DNA of 64,000 nt from Nocardia fluminea. GTDB taxonomy: Bacteria; Actinomycetota; Actinomycetes; Mycobacteriales; Mycobacteriaceae. The notes below the pieces were generated by a model. It did not search any database, was not told the DNA's origin, and saw nothing but the letters and a program-made list of their open reading frames with translations. Location of the stretch: contig NZ_PJMW01000004.1 of the NCBI RefSeq assembly GCF_002846365.1, forward strand, positions 1 through 64,000, written 5' to 3'. Of this stretch, positions 46,126 to 56,809 are shown in pieces. The translations under genes and the position numbers were made by a program. Every line of letters begins with the position of its first letter. Position 1 is the first letter of the stretch.

Positions 46126-46454
46126 CGCGCCTGGACCACGTCCAGCCGCCAGTCCGCGCTCGGCCATCGTCGCGGCCGTCGACAGGCCCGCATCGTTCAG
46201 TTCACCGAGCACGAATCGGTCTGCGGCGTGGGCCAAGTCGCCCATGGACTCAGCGGGCGCGGCGAAAGGTTGATGGGTCAAAGGATTTGCCGCGGGCGGC
46301 TGTGGGCGGCGAGGAGCTCACCGCGGCTACAGGACCAGCGCCGATGTTCTCGCCACGGCAGGCCGGACCGCCGGGGTGACGTGCTGGAGGAATCCTGATC
46401 GCGTACCGTGATCGGGGTTGTCTGCAATGATCGCCGACCGGATTGGGGTGCATC
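46126..46454. other. Intergenic region before the large helicase gene
   Basis: About 330 bases. A minus-strand frame (starting near 46281) has a few plausible residues but no family pattern and opposes both neighbours. I see no RNA gene or terminator. It presumably holds the helicase promoter. Confidence 0.4.
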
Positions 46455-49400
46455 GTGGGCGGTTCCGAGCACGCCGCGCGGCTCGTACGTTTCTGGCAGA
46501 CCGTGGAGTTGTTCGGTCCGCAACTCGTCCCCGACGTCGAGACCGACGGACTGGTGGTCGATCTCGCGCCCGACGACCGCGCGCCGTGGGAAAATCTCGC
46601 CGCGCTGCCCGCGTTGAAGACCGGGCGGGTGTGGCAGTTCGTCGTGTACGGCGGATTGTTCGAGGTGGGGCGCGCGCGGGAAGCGCTGGTGCGAACCTTC
46701 GGTGAGGACCAGCTGGAGTCTGACGCCCGACGGGCCGGGACCACAGCGGCTTTCGCGATGACGTTGACCGACAGCGGAGTGGTTGTCGAAGGCTCGGCGA
46801 CGTTGTCCGGGTTGGCGTGGGCCGTGAATCGGCTGCGCTCGCCGGGGCCCGGCGACATCGGCTGGGCCGACGGATTCGAGCACGACTCGGCGGCGTTCAC
46901 CGCCGCGCTCGACACACTGACACGAGAAACCCACCCCGGCGCCGAACACATGGGTCCCGCGCCGCGGTGGCGCGCACTGGACGTGGCAGGCCGCGGGGTA
47001 GCCGCTTCGGTGCTCGCGGCGGGAGCGGATGGCGTCATCTCGCCCGGGCTCGCCGGGATGTCGGCGTTGGCATTCGCCGAGCGGTTCGCCGTCCGGCCCG
47101 ACGACGACATCGTCGAGGCGCCCCGGTTGACCGGGCGCGATCTGCAAGTTTTCACTGGTGAACTCTGTGCGGCCCTGGGCATTCGATCGGAATTACGGGC
47201 CGGCGGTGTACGGGTGGCGTGCATCCAGGTCGCGGCGCGTGACGCCGACAGTGACGCCGCCGAGGATCGTCTGAACAGCGGGTTCGGCACGGACCTCGCC
47301 GAGCTCGCGAAGGCGGTGGAACGCGGCGATATCGGCGCGGCGCTGCGTGATTACCTCGCTGCGGCGGAATCCCTGCCGCTCGACGACCGGATCGATGTCC
47401 GTCGACGCCAGGACGCGGTCGTCGAGGGCCTACTCCCCCACCTCATTCCGGACGGACGCTGGCCGGGCGACCCACTGGTATCCGGACAGCAGTTCGCTGT
47501 CGATCGCGCGATGTCCGCTTTGCGCGACGATGCGGGCATCTTCGCGGTACACGGCGCGCCCGGCACCGGGACGACGACGATGCTGCGAGACCTGCTGGCT
47601 GGAATTCTGGTCGAGCGGGCCGCGCAGTTGGCGGCATTCGATGATCCGATGGCGGTGTTCGCCGGGATCACCGAACAGGTGCAGGTGGCGAAGAACTACA
47701 CGGTCGGCGCGCATCGTTTGGCGAACTGTGTCACCGGGTTCGAAGTGGTGCTGGCGACTGGCAGCGATGCCACCGCGGCCGAGGTGGTCACCGAACTGCA
47801 GCGTCGCGGCGCGATCGATGGCGAACTCAATCACTTCACCGACCTGGCCGAACTCGTCGGCGGTGCACCGGCGTGGGGATTGATCGCCGCGGCGCTGGGC
47901 GGCACGCGACGCACGTTCGCCGAACAGTTCTGGTTCGGGGATCGGTTCGCCACCGAGCGCAAGATCGGCACACCGAACGGCGGCATGCTCGACATCCTCA
48001 AACAGGCCGAGGCCGACCCGGATTCGATCCCCGATTGGCCGACCGCGGTGCGGGACTTCACCACTCGCCGCGCCGAGGTGCGCAGGCTCGCCCAGGCGCG
48101 ACAGAACGTCGCCGACGCGGTCGCCGGGCTGCCCACCATGAACGCGGGATTGCAGTCGACCGCGGCCGAGATCACCAACGCCGATGACGCACACGCGCAT
48201 TGGCGCGAACGTCATCAGCTCGCGACCGAGCATCTGCGGGCCGCGCAGGCCGCGCATCACCGAGCGGGCAAGTTCCTCAGCGACCACGGCGGGCAGAAGC
48301 CGGGGTTCGTGGAGTCGCTCTCTACGGGGTTCCGGGCGGGACGGCGGTGGAGCGCTCGCAGCAACGAATTGCTGCGCGAACGACATATCGCCGAGGCGGA
48401 TATGCGGCGGCGTCAGACCGAGGTCGAGTACACGCGGGAGCAGTGGGCGCAGGCGGCCGAGCACGGGCGCACGCTGATTCGCGAACACGTCGAGTTGACG
48501 GAGCGGCGGGCGGCGGCGCTGGAGGTTATCGAGCGGGGGCGCGAGAACTGGTCGCGCACCATCCCGTTCGGCGATGTGGCGGGTGACGACGAGCAGTTCC
48601 AGCTGTGCAATCCGTGGGCGGACGAGCAGTACGCGAGCGCGCGGCGTGAGCTGTTCCTGTCGGCATTGAAGTTGCATCGTGCGTTCTTGCTCAACGCGGC
48701 GCCGCGGATTCGCGACAATCTCATCGTCGCGATCGCGTTGATCCGTGGCGAGCTGGCGGTCGAGCCGAAGCCGGAAACCGTGGCGGCGGCGTGGCAGACG
48801 CTGTTCTTCGCGGTGCCGATGATCACGACGACCTTCACCGCGCTGCCTCGGTTGTTCGCCGGGCTGGGGCGGGAGGCGCTCGGATGGTTGTTCGTCGACG
48901 ATGCCGGGCAGGCCGCGCCGCAGTCGGTGGCTGGTGGATTGTGGCGGGCTCGGCGGGCGGTGATCGTCGGGGATCATCGTCAGCTCGGGCCTGTCGGCGT
49001 GCTGCCTACTTCAGCGCAGGAAGCGTTCGTGCAGCAGTACGGGCTCGATGCGGAGTGGATGCCGGATCAGGCATCCGCGCGCCAGGCGGCTGATCGTGGG
49101 GTGCGGTACGGAACCTGGCTGATGCCCTCGGATTCGGTTGCGCCCGTATGGGTCGGCACGCCGTTGCGGGTTCATCGGCGCAGTGACAGGCAGATTTTCG
49201 AGCTCACGCATCACATCGCCTATGACGATGATCTGCTGGTGTTCGCCACGCCGGATCGGCCGGAGTTCCCCGGGCACGATCGATGGATCGATGTCAGGTC
49301 CGCGCGGGCCGAGGGTAATTGGATTCCCGGTGAAGGCGCAGCACTCGCCGCGCTGCTCGCACGGTTGACCGAGGACGGCGTGGCCGCCGGCGATATCCGT

Positions 49401-49745
49401 GTGGTCAGTCCGTTCCGTGATGTCGCCTTCGGCGCGCAGGAGGTCGCGGGTGAGGTGCTCGGTGCGGAGTTCGCGGCGGCTCAGGTGAGCACTGTCCATG
49501 CGATGCACGGCAATTCGGCCGAGGTCGTGGTGTTGATCCTGGGGACATCGCCTGCCGCGGGCGGCTCGCGACGGTGGGCGGCGACGAATCCGAATGTGCT
49601 CAACACCGCGGTGTCGCGGGCTCGGCGGCGGGTCTACGTGATCGGCAACTACCGATTGTGGAGCAGCCAGCGCTATTTCGACGAGCTCGCCAGGCGCTGG
49701 ACGGTCGAGACCGAACAGCTCGCCGATCAGGCCGTGAGCCGGTAG
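46455..49745 (+). CDS. Large SF1-like (Upf1/AAA_11-AAA_12) helicase with substituted Walker A and B residues
   Basis: About 1096 residues from the GTG at 46455, the likeliest start because the family begins with a short basic segment then L-V-R-F-W-Q-T-V-E. Walker A reads G-A-P-G-T-G-T-T-T-M, with Thr (codon 47571-47573) where Lys is expected. A coiled-coil insertion spans about residues 530-720. Walker B reads L-F-V-D-D-A-G-Q-A, with Asp (48900-48902) for Glu, then V-G-D-H-R-Q-L-G-P-V. The C-terminal helicase domain is complete: V-V-S-P-F-R-D, V-S-T-V-H-A-M-H-G and L-N-T-A-V-S-R-A-R-R. ATP hydrolysis may be lost or altered. Confidence 0.82.
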   Translation: MGGSEHAARLVRFWQTVELFGPQLVPDVETDGLVVDLAPDDRAPWENLAALPALKTGRVWQFVVYGGLFEVGRAREALVRTFGEDQLESDARRAGTTAAFAMTLTDSGVVVEGSATLSGLAWAVNRLRSPGPGDIGWADGFEHDSAAFTAALDTLTRETHPGAEHMGPAPRWRALDVAGRGVAASVLAAGADGVISPGLAGMSALAFAERFAVRPDDDIVEAPRLTGRDLQVFTGELCAALGIRSELRAGGVRVACIQVAARDADSDAAEDRLNSGFGTDLAELAKAVERGDIGAALRDYLAAAESLPLDDRIDVRRRQDAVVEGLLPHLIPDGRWPGDPLVSGQQFAVDRAMSALRDDAGIFAVHGAPGTGTTTMLRDLLAGILVERAAQLAAFDDPMAVFAGITEQVQVAKNYTVGAHRLANCVTGFEVVLATGSDATAAEVVTELQRRGAIDGELNHFTDLAELVGGAPAWGLIAAALGGTRRTFAEQFWFGDRFATERKIGTPNGGMLDILKQAEADPDSIPDWPTAVRDFTTRRAEVRRLAQARQNVADAVAGLPTMNAGLQSTAAEITNADDAHAHWRERHQLATEHLRAAQAAHHRAGKFLSDHGGQKPGFVESLSTGFRAGRRWSARSNELLRERHIAEADMRRRQTEVEYTREQWAQAAEHGRTLIREHVELTERRAAALEVIERGRENWSRTIPFGDVAGDDEQFQLCNPWADEQYASARRELFLSALKLHRAFLLNAAPRIRDNLIVAIALIRGELAVEPKPETVAAAWQTLFFAVPMITTTFTALPRLFAGLGREALGWLFVDDAGQAAPQSVAGGLWRARRAVIVGDHRQLGPVGVLPTSAQEAFVQQYGLDAEWMPDQASARQAADRGVRYGTWLMPSDSVAPVWVGTPLRVHRRSDRQIFELTHHIAYDDDLLVFATPDRPEFPGHDRWIDVRSARAEGNWIPGEGAALAALLARLTEDGVAAGDIRVVSPFRDVAFGAQEVAGEVLGAEFAAAQVSTVHAMHGNSAEVVVLILGTSPAAGGSRRWAATNPNVLNTAVSRARRRVYVIGNYRLWSSQRYFDELARRWTVETEQLADQAVSR

Positions 49746-50785
49746 AAACGCCAGAATCCGAAGTCCTCGATCGGGAGGACGTCCACGGCGGCGAAACCGG
49801 CCTTCTCGGCGTATTCCCCCAGTTTCGCGGTGCGCATGACGGTGCCGGTACCCGCGGAGTCGGGATGCGCCATGCCGTCGGGTAGGCAGATCAGCAGGCT
49901 GAACCCGTACATCAGGCGGTCGATATCGCTGGCCGGCGCGGTGAATTCCGGAGCGACGGCCTCGTCCATGATGATCACCGCACCACCCGGACGCAGCGCT
50001 TTGCGCATCGAGGTCAGCACCTCGACGGGGTGTGGCATGTCGTGCAGGCATTCGAAGGCGAACAGCGCGTCGTAGGCGGATTCGGGGAGGTCGGTGGCTG
50101 CGTCGGCGTGGTGGAAGCGGACGCGGTCGCCGAGTTCGGCGGCGTTCTCGGTGGCCATTCGCACCGAGGGCTGGTCGATGTCGTAGCCGTCGACCGCCAG
50201 GTCCGGGTAGGCGCGGGCAAGGGCGATCGCGGACCAGCCGCCGCCTGAGCCGATGTCGGCCGCCATGGCACCGGGGCGCGAGAGCAGCGCGTGGACATCG
50301 GCGACCCCGGCCAGGTCCGTGGCGAGACGCTGTTCGAACCAGGGGCGATTCATGTCCGACTGGGATTCGCGCATGTCGGCGCCGTATTCGGACCATCCGA
50401 CGCCACCGCCGTCGCGATAGGCGCGTACGAGCGCGGGCATCTGGGCGGCGGCACCGGCCAGCATACGAGCAAGCGGCGCAAGGTAATTGAGGCTTTTCGG
50501 GTCGGTGAGAACCTCGGCAGCACCGCCGGGCAACACGAATTTCCCGTCCGCGGTGACCGTCAGAATCTCGGTAGCCGCCTGCTGCTCGAGCCACTCCTGC
50601 GCATAACGGCGATCCCCACCCGCCCGCGCGATCAACTCACCCGCATCCGCGGGCCCACCCTCGACCAACGCCCGATACCAGCCGAGCCGATCCCCGAGAT
50701 GCACCGCGAGAATATCGATGGCCCCGAGCGCGGCCCCGAACAACCGGTCGGCGAACTGCTCACTGGATTGCTCCGCTTCGGTCAC
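49727..50785 (-). CDS. SAM-dependent methyltransferase with N-terminal winged helix
   Basis: 352 residues from the GTG at 50785. An N-terminal dimerisation/winged-helix region (A-I-D-I-L-A-V-H-L-G-D-R-L-G) is followed by a class I Rossmann domain with A-A-D-I-G-S-G-G-G-W-S (motif I), V-D-G-Y-D-I-D, F-A-F-E-C-L-H-D-M-P-H-P and L-R-P-G-G-A-V-I-I-M-D-E. Layout is like the rRNA or small-molecule O-methyltransferase group of actinobacteria. Acceptor unknown. It is convergent with the helicase gene and overlaps its end by 19 bases. Confidence 0.82.
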   Translation of the reverse strand: MTEAEQSSEQFADRLFGAALGAIDILAVHLGDRLGWYRALVEGGPADAGELIARAGGDRRYAQEWLEQQAATEILTVTADGKFVLPGGAAEVLTDPKSLNYLAPLARMLAGAAAQMPALVRAYRDGGGVGWSEYGADMRESQSDMNRPWFEQRLATDLAGVADVHALLSRPGAMAADIGSGGGWSAIALARAYPDLAVDGYDIDQPSVRMATENAAELGDRVRFHHADAATDLPESAYDALFAFECLHDMPHPVEVLTSMRKALRPGGAVIIMDEAVAPEFTAPASDIDRLMYGFSLLICLPDGMAHPDSAGTGTVMRTAKLGEYAEKAGFAAVDVLPIEDFGFWRFYRLTA

Positions 50786-50951
50786 CGGTCGTCCTCCTAT
50801 CGCACGATGCGAATCGACGCCGACCCGCTGACACGGACTACGGAACGCTGAGACCAAAGGTTCATACCGCTCAACGATTCGGTCTCCAACCTATCCGTTG
50901 CGAGAAATTAGCGAGACAATAGTCGGTGCGTCTCGAATGATCGGAGCAATC

Positions 50952-51284
50952 ATGAGACCACTCTCATTGCTCGGGTCCGCCGCTTGCGCTGCCATAGCTG
51001 TCGCCATCGCGATGCCATCGGAAGCTGTCGCTGATCCGGTCACCGACCTGCTGTGCAGCAGCGGATCGAGCCAGTTCTGTCCCCCGCCGCCCCCACCGCC
51101 CCCGCCGCCACCGGGTAGCGATTGCCACTCGTCGTATGACCCCTGCGTCCCGATCACCAGCGATGTGGACTGCGAGGGTGGTGGCGGGAATGGGCCGGTT
51201 TACACCGGACCGGTTCGCGTAATCGGGCCCGATGAGTACGGGCTCGACAGCGACGGTAACGGATTGGGGTGTGAAGCCAGCTGA
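50952..51284 (+). CDS. Small secreted Excalibur-like protein with polyproline linker
   Basis: About 110 residues; start ATG at 50952 chosen for the GGAG six bases upstream. A signal peptide (L-S-L-L-G-S-A-A-C-A-A-I-A-V-A-I-A) ends near A-V-A-D. An 11-Pro run follows, then a Cys-rich segment D-C-H-S-S-Y-D-P-C-V and a C-terminal G-L-D-S-D-G-N-G-L-G-C-E, the D-x-D-G-x-G-x-x-C-E signature of the Excalibur calcium-binding domain. It acts outside the cell, perhaps in the cell wall. Confidence 0.82.
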   Translation: MRPLSLLGSAACAAIAVAIAMPSEAVADPVTDLLCSSGSSQFCPPPPPPPPPPPGSDCHSSYDPCVPITSDVDCEGGGGNGPVYTGPVRVIGPDEYGLDSDGNGLGCEAS

Positions 51285-51307
51285 TTCGTTCGGTGTTCAG
51301 CCGCGCA

Positions 51308-51763
51308 CTACGGCGAATCGAACAGGAGGCTGCCCGGTTCGACGGTGGTGCCGATGGTGTCGGTGGCGATGGAGTCTTTGGGTGAGTCCATGACTACGAC
51401 GGGGCAGATGACCGAGTAGCCGGTGGCGGCGGTGTTCGTCGGGTCGAAGGTGACGATGGGGGTGCCGGCTTCTACGGTGTCGCCTTCGGTGGCTAGGAGT
51501 TCGAAGCCTTCGCCTTTGAGTTTCACCGTGTCGATGCCCAGGTGGACCAGGACGCCGACGCCTTGGCCGAGGATGACGAAGGCGTGGGGGTGGAGTTTGA
51601 GGATTTTGCCTGCGATGGGGGCCGTCACCGTCAGGGGGCCGCGGGTGCGGTCGGGGTCCAGCGCGATGCCGGAGCCGACGATCTGCTCGGCGAAGACCTG
51701 ATCAGGGACCTCGGACAGGGCCACGACCTTGCCGGGCAGCGGGGCGAGGACCGGGATGCTCAC
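51308..51763 (-). CDS. PTS glucose-family EIIA component
   Basis: A 151-residue protein, GTG start overlapping the EIIB stop. The family pattern is complete: L-A-P-L-P-G-K-V, V-F-A-E-Q-I-V-G-S-G-I-A, T-A-P-I-A-G-K-I, H-A-F-V-I, and V-L-V-H-L-G-I-D-T-V with the phosphorylated His. It passes phosphate from HPr to EIIB. It is cytoplasmic and belongs with the divergent EIIC/HPr/EI operon. Confidence 0.92.
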   Translation of the reverse strand: MSIPVLAPLPGKVVALSEVPDQVFAEQIVGSGIALDPDRTRGPLTVTAPIAGKILKLHPHAFVILGQGVGVLVHLGIDTVKLKGEGFELLATEGDTVEAGTPIVTFDPTNTAATGYSVICPVVVMDSPKDSIATDTIGTTVEPGSLLFDSP

Positions 51764-51990
51764 AGAATGTCCTCGATGTCGTCGGCGAGGGTGTCGGCTT
51801 CGGGGCCGACGACGACCTGCACGACCGTGCCCGACTTGAGGACGCCGTGTGCGCCGGCGGCCTTGAGAGCGGCTTCGTCGACCTTGCTTCCGTCCTTCAC
51901 CTCGGTGCGCAACCGGGTGATGCAGGCCTCGATCTCGACGATGTTGTCCGCGCCGCCAAGGCCCTGGACGATCGCTTCCGCTTTGGACAT
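51760..51990 (-). CDS. PTS glucose/GlcNAc-family EIIB component
   Basis: A 76-residue protein from the ATG at 51990. The active-site Cys is in I-E-A-C-I-T-R-L-R, followed by V-K-D, G-V-L and V-V-Q-V-V-V-G-P. It takes phosphate from EIIA and gives it to the sugar entering through EIIC. It is separated from EIIC as a free domain and encoded divergently from it with a shared control region. Confidence 0.92.
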   Translation of the reverse strand: MSKAEAIVQGLGGADNIVEIEACITRLRTEVKDGSKVDEAALKAAGAHGVLKSGTVVQVVVGPEADTLADDIEDIL

Positions 51991-52080
51991 GTGTTCTCCC
52001 TTTCGGCGGTGGTTGCCGGTACCAGTGTGGGAGTCTCGAATGTGCGCCACATCATATTCAGCGGTTGACATCCGACCTCC

Positions 52081-52112
52081 ACCTGGTCAAACTGGCAACT
52101 GGTTATGACCGG
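52081..52112. promoter_or_regulatory. DasR/NagR-like operator candidates between EIIB and EIIC
   Basis: Two imperfect inverted repeats resemble the GntR-family DasR site (consensus close to AGTGGTCTAGACCACT): ACCTGGTCAAACTGG from 52081 and ACTGGTTATGACCGG at 52098-52112. They lie in the shared region between the divergent EIIB and EIIC genes. Control of GlcNAc uptake by a DasR-type regulator is well known in actinobacteria; no such regulator gene is in this window. Confidence 0.5.
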
Positions 52113-52218
52113 ACAGTACCCGTCAGGTACACCGGTTCACAACAGTTAACCCGGATGGGCCGGCAAGCCGGTCCTCCCTCGCCGAGACCGCCGGGAAGCC
52201 GGCACGAAGAAGGTCGAC

Positions 52219-53565
<1,347 letters not shown>

Positions 53566-53569
53566 GGCA

Positions 53570-53833
53570 ATGAGCACCCGCACCGTCATCGTCGGATCCG
53601 AGGTGGGACTGCACGCGCGGCCCGCCGCGAAGCTCACGCAGGCCGTGCAGGCCGCGGGGGTGCCGGTGCGGATTTCGTTGAGAGGTGGTGAACCGGTCGA
53701 CGCGGCCAGCGTGCTCGCGGTGATGACGCTGGGCGCGGGCCACGGGGCCGAGGTGACCCTGCACGCCGAGGGCGCCGACGCGGTGCTGGACCAGCTGGCC
53801 GCACTCATCGCCTCGGATCTGGACGCCGCCTGA
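53570..53833 (+). CDS. ptsH: PTS phosphocarrier protein HPr
   Basis: An 87-residue protein from the ATG at 53570. The phospho-His is in V-G-L-H-A-R-P-A-A-K. The regulatory-serine region reads V-D-A-A-S-V-L-A-V-M-T-L-G. It carries phosphate from EI to EIIA. It begins four bases after the EIIC stop and its TGA overlaps the EI start (TGATG). Confidence 0.93.
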   Translation: MSTRTVIVGSEVGLHARPAAKLTQAVQAAGVPVRISLRGGEPVDAASVLAVMTLGAGHGAEVTLHAEGADAVLDQLAALIASDLDAA

Positions 53834-55497
53834 TGCCGGAACAGGTGATCCGTGGCCTCGGCGTGAGCCCGGGCGTGGTCTGCGCGCCGTGGTTGCGGTT
53901 CGGATCGCAGCTCGAGACGTCGGCGAAGGATCCCGTCGGCGGCTCGGTCGCCGACGAGCTGGCGCGGGTGAAGGACGCGCTCGGTGGCGTGGCCGACGAG
54001 ATGACCGCCAGGGCCGCGCGCGTGAGTGGAGTCGCGGCGGAGATTCTCTCGATGTCGGCGACGATGGCCCGCGATCCGGGCATCGTCGCCGCCACCGAGA
54101 AGGAGCTCGCCGCCGGGATGCCGACAGCGCACGCGGTGCATCTGGCGTTCGAGGGGTTCTGCGCGAAGCTGGAAGCGCTCGGCGGGTACATGGCCGAGCG
54201 GGCGACCGATCTGCGCGATATCGGCGGGCGGACCGTCGCGGTGCTGCTCGGGCTGCCGATGCCGGGCATTCCGGAGCCGGGGTATCCGTTCGTGCTGGTC
54301 GCGCGGGATCTCGCGCCCGCCGATACGGCGATGCTCGGTGACAGTGATGTGGTCGGGTTGCTCACCACCGAGGGTGGGCCGACCAGCCATACCGCGATTC
54401 TCGCGAAATCCCTCGCGCTGCCCGCGGTGGTGAACTGCCCGGATACCGACCGGCTCGTCGACGGCGTGCCGGTGCTGCTCGACGGCACCACCGGTGAGGT
54501 CGTGATCGATCCGAGTCCCGCGCATCAGCAGGCCGCTCTCGAACAGGCAGCGGCGGACAAGGCACGGATCGCGGCGGCCAGCGGGCCGGGACATACCGCT
54601 GACGGGACCCCGGTGCATCTGCTGGTGAACATCGGCACCGTCGATGACGCGGCGAAGGCCGGACCTGTCGACAGTGAGGGGGTGGGCCTGTTCCGTACCG
54701 AGTTCATGTATCTCGGGAAGACGTCCGCGCCGTCGCTGGACGAGCAGACCGCCTCGTACACAGCGGTTCTCGAACAGTTCGCCGGTCGACGAGTCGTGGT
54801 GCGGACGCTCGATGCCGGGTCGGACAAACCGCTGCCGTTTCTCGATCTCGGCACTGAGGAGAATCCGGCACTGGGCGTGCGCGGGCTGCGGATCGGCACG
54901 GTGTTCCCGGAGACTCTCGCCACGCAGCTCACGGCACTTGCCCGTGCGGGCGAGGCCACCGGAGCCGATCTGTGGGTGATGGCGCCGATGGTCGCCACCG
55001 CGGACGAAGCCGCCGGATTCGCCGCGCTCGCAAGGGAATCCGGGTTGACCAAGGTCGGGGCGATGATCGAGATCCCGGCGGCCGCGCTGCGCGCCGCTGA
55101 TCTGCTCGCGCATCTCGACTTCGTGAGCATCGGAACTAACGATCTGAGCCAGTACACGTGCGCGGTGGATCGCATGGCGGGCGGGCTCGCGCAGCTACTC
55201 GATCCGTGGCAACCCGCGGTGCTCGATCTGATCGCAATGGTCGGTGCCGCCGGTGCCGCGGCGGGCAAGTCAGTCGGGGTGTGTGGTGAGGCAGCCTCGG
55301 ATCCGACGTTGGCGCCGGTGCTGGTAGGGCTCGGGGTGACGAGTTTGTCTATGTCGGTGCCCGCGTTGCCGGCGGTGCGCGCGGCGTTGGCCGCGGTGGA
55401 TAGGCAGCGGTGCCAGGACGCGGCCGATGCGGCGTGCGCGGCGCGGAATCCGCAGGCGGGACGGGCGGCGGTCGCGGCGATCATCGGGCGGGCGTGA
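53833..55497 (+). CDS. ptsI: PTS Enzyme I (phosphoenolpyruvate-protein phosphotransferase)
   Basis: A 554-residue protein of normal length. The active His is in T-E-G-G-P-T-S-H-T-A-I-L-A (about residue 187). PEP-binding elements are V-G-L-F-R-T-E-F-M-Y, R-T-L-D-A-G-S-D-K-P, G-A-M-I-E-I-P-A and F-V-S-I-G-T-N-D-L-S-Q-Y. It takes phosphate from PEP to start the chain. The start overlaps the HPr stop. Confidence 0.94.
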   Translation: MPEQVIRGLGVSPGVVCAPWLRFGSQLETSAKDPVGGSVADELARVKDALGGVADEMTARAARVSGVAAEILSMSATMARDPGIVAATEKELAAGMPTAHAVHLAFEGFCAKLEALGGYMAERATDLRDIGGRTVAVLLGLPMPGIPEPGYPFVLVARDLAPADTAMLGDSDVVGLLTTEGGPTSHTAILAKSLALPAVVNCPDTDRLVDGVPVLLDGTTGEVVIDPSPAHQQAALEQAAADKARIAAASGPGHTADGTPVHLLVNIGTVDDAAKAGPVDSEGVGLFRTEFMYLGKTSAPSLDEQTASYTAVLEQFAGRRVVVRTLDAGSDKPLPFLDLGTEENPALGVRGLRIGTVFPETLATQLTALARAGEATGADLWVMAPMVATADEAAGFAALARESGLTKVGAMIEIPAAALRAADLLAHLDFVSIGTNDLSQYTCAVDRMAGGLAQLLDPWQPAVLDLIAMVGAAGAAAGKSVGVCGEAASDPTLAPVLVGLGVTSLSMSVPALPAVRAALAAVDRQRCQDAADAACAARNPQAGRAAVAAIIGRA

Positions 55498-55639
55498 AAA
55501 CGTTTGTCGGGCAGACGGTCCGGTCGTCCATCGGATCGCAGTGCGGTGTCCGGCGGCCCTCGATCGCTGTCGTGGGTGCCGCATGGGGTTGTTCAGGTGG
55601 TGGGGCCGGCAACGGCTCCGGTGATGTGGAAGGTTCGGC

Positions 55640-56809
55640 GTGACGGGGTCGGTGCGCGGTCGTCTCGTCGGGACCGCCGAAGGTGAGATCGCGGACGGTG
55701 TCGCCGAATTCGAGGACGGACTGATCAGCTGGGTCGGCAAGGTGGCGAATCATCCCGCACCCGAACGACTTCCAGTGTCCAGCGACGACCTCGTGCTGCC
55801 GGGATTGATCGATCTGCACTGTCACGGTGGGGCCGGGTTCGGGTTTCCCAATGCCGACGCGGAGGGGGCTCGAGTCGCGGCGGCTCACCATCGGGCTCAC
55901 GGCACCACCGGGTTGATGGGGAGTTTGGTGTCGGATCAGCCGGAGGTGCTGGTCGCGCAGGCCGCGTTGCTGGCTGGTCTGGTCGAGGAGGGGGCGCTGC
56001 TCGGGGTGCATCTCGAAGGGCCGTTTATCAACGCGCTCCGCTGTGGCGCACAGGATCCCGCGGCGATCATTCCAGGCGACCCCGAGTTGTTCGAGCGGAT
56101 CTATGCGGCCGCGCGCGGCACGGTGCGGTCGATGACGTTGGCGCCCGAGACCGCGCATTTCGAGGAGCTGCTGGCCGCGATGCGCCGCCATGATGTGCTG
56201 CCGAGCCTCGGGCACACCGATGCCGATGCCGCGACCACCGCCGCGCGCATCGCCGAGGCCGGCGACGGCCCTATCACCGCTACGCATTTGTTCAACGGGA
56301 TGCCGACGCTGCATCATCGCTCCCCCGGTCCGGTCGCCGCCTGTCTGGCCGCAGCCGGACGGGGCGAGATGGTGGTCGAATTGATCGCTGACGGGGTACA
56401 TCTCGCGCCGGAGACGGTGGCGATGGTGTTCGACACCGTCGGCCCGGATCAGATCGCGCTGGTGTCCGATGCGATGGCGGCGGCGGGCATGAGCGACGGC
56501 GACTACCGGCTGGGCGCCCTCGATGTTCAGGTCCACGACGGCGTCGCGCGGCTGGCGACCCACGACGGTTCGCCAGGGGCGATCGCGGGCGGCACCGCAC
56601 GGCTCGTCGATGTGCTGCGCTGGACCGTCGACGTCGCGGGAATACCCCTGCTCGACGCGGTCGTCGCCGCGACGCGAACCCCCGCTCGGGTCCTCGGTCT
56701 CGAGGGCGAACGCGGCAGTCTCACCGTCGGCGCGCGTGCCGACATTCTTGTCACCGACCAGTCATTGCGACCGCGGCGGGTGCTCGTCGCCGGAACGGAA
56801 GGAATCTGA
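55640..56809 (+). CDS. nagA: N-acetylglucosamine-6-phosphate deacetylase
   Basis: A 389-residue protein, GTG start at 55640, 142 bases after ptsI. Metal site and substrate motifs are L-P-G-L-I-D-L-H-C-H-G-G, H-L-E-G-P-F-I-N, L-G-H-T-D-A-D, T-H-L-F-N-G-M and L-V-S-D-A-M. It deacetylates GlcNAc-6-P delivered by the PTS to GlcN-6-P for NagB. The stop overlaps the nagB start. Confidence 0.93.
   Translation: MTGSVRGRLVGTAEGEIADGVAEFEDGLISWVGKVANHPAPERLPVSSDDLVLPGLIDLHCHGGAGFGFPNADAEGARVAAAHHRAHGTTGLMGSLVSDQPEVLVAQAALLAGLVEEGALLGVHLEGPFINALRCGAQDPAAIIPGDPELFERIYAAARGTVRSMTLAPETAHFEELLAAMRRHDVLPSLGHTDADAATTAARIAEAGDGPITATHLFNGMPTLHHRSPGPVAACLAAAGRGEMVVELIADGVHLAPETVAMVFDTVGPDQIALVSDAMAAAGMSDGDYRLGALDVQVHDGVARLATHDGSPGAIAGGTARLVDVLRWTVDVAGIPLLDAVVAATRTPARVLGLEGERGSLTVGARADILVTDQSLRPRRVLVAGTEGI

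Noticed and set aside
46130-46281. Minus-strand frame starting M-T-H-Q-P-F-A-A-P-A-E-S
   Set aside because: The first about 45 residues look mildly coding, but it has no family pattern and then runs into the end of the DUF218 gene. Evidence too thin to call a gene.
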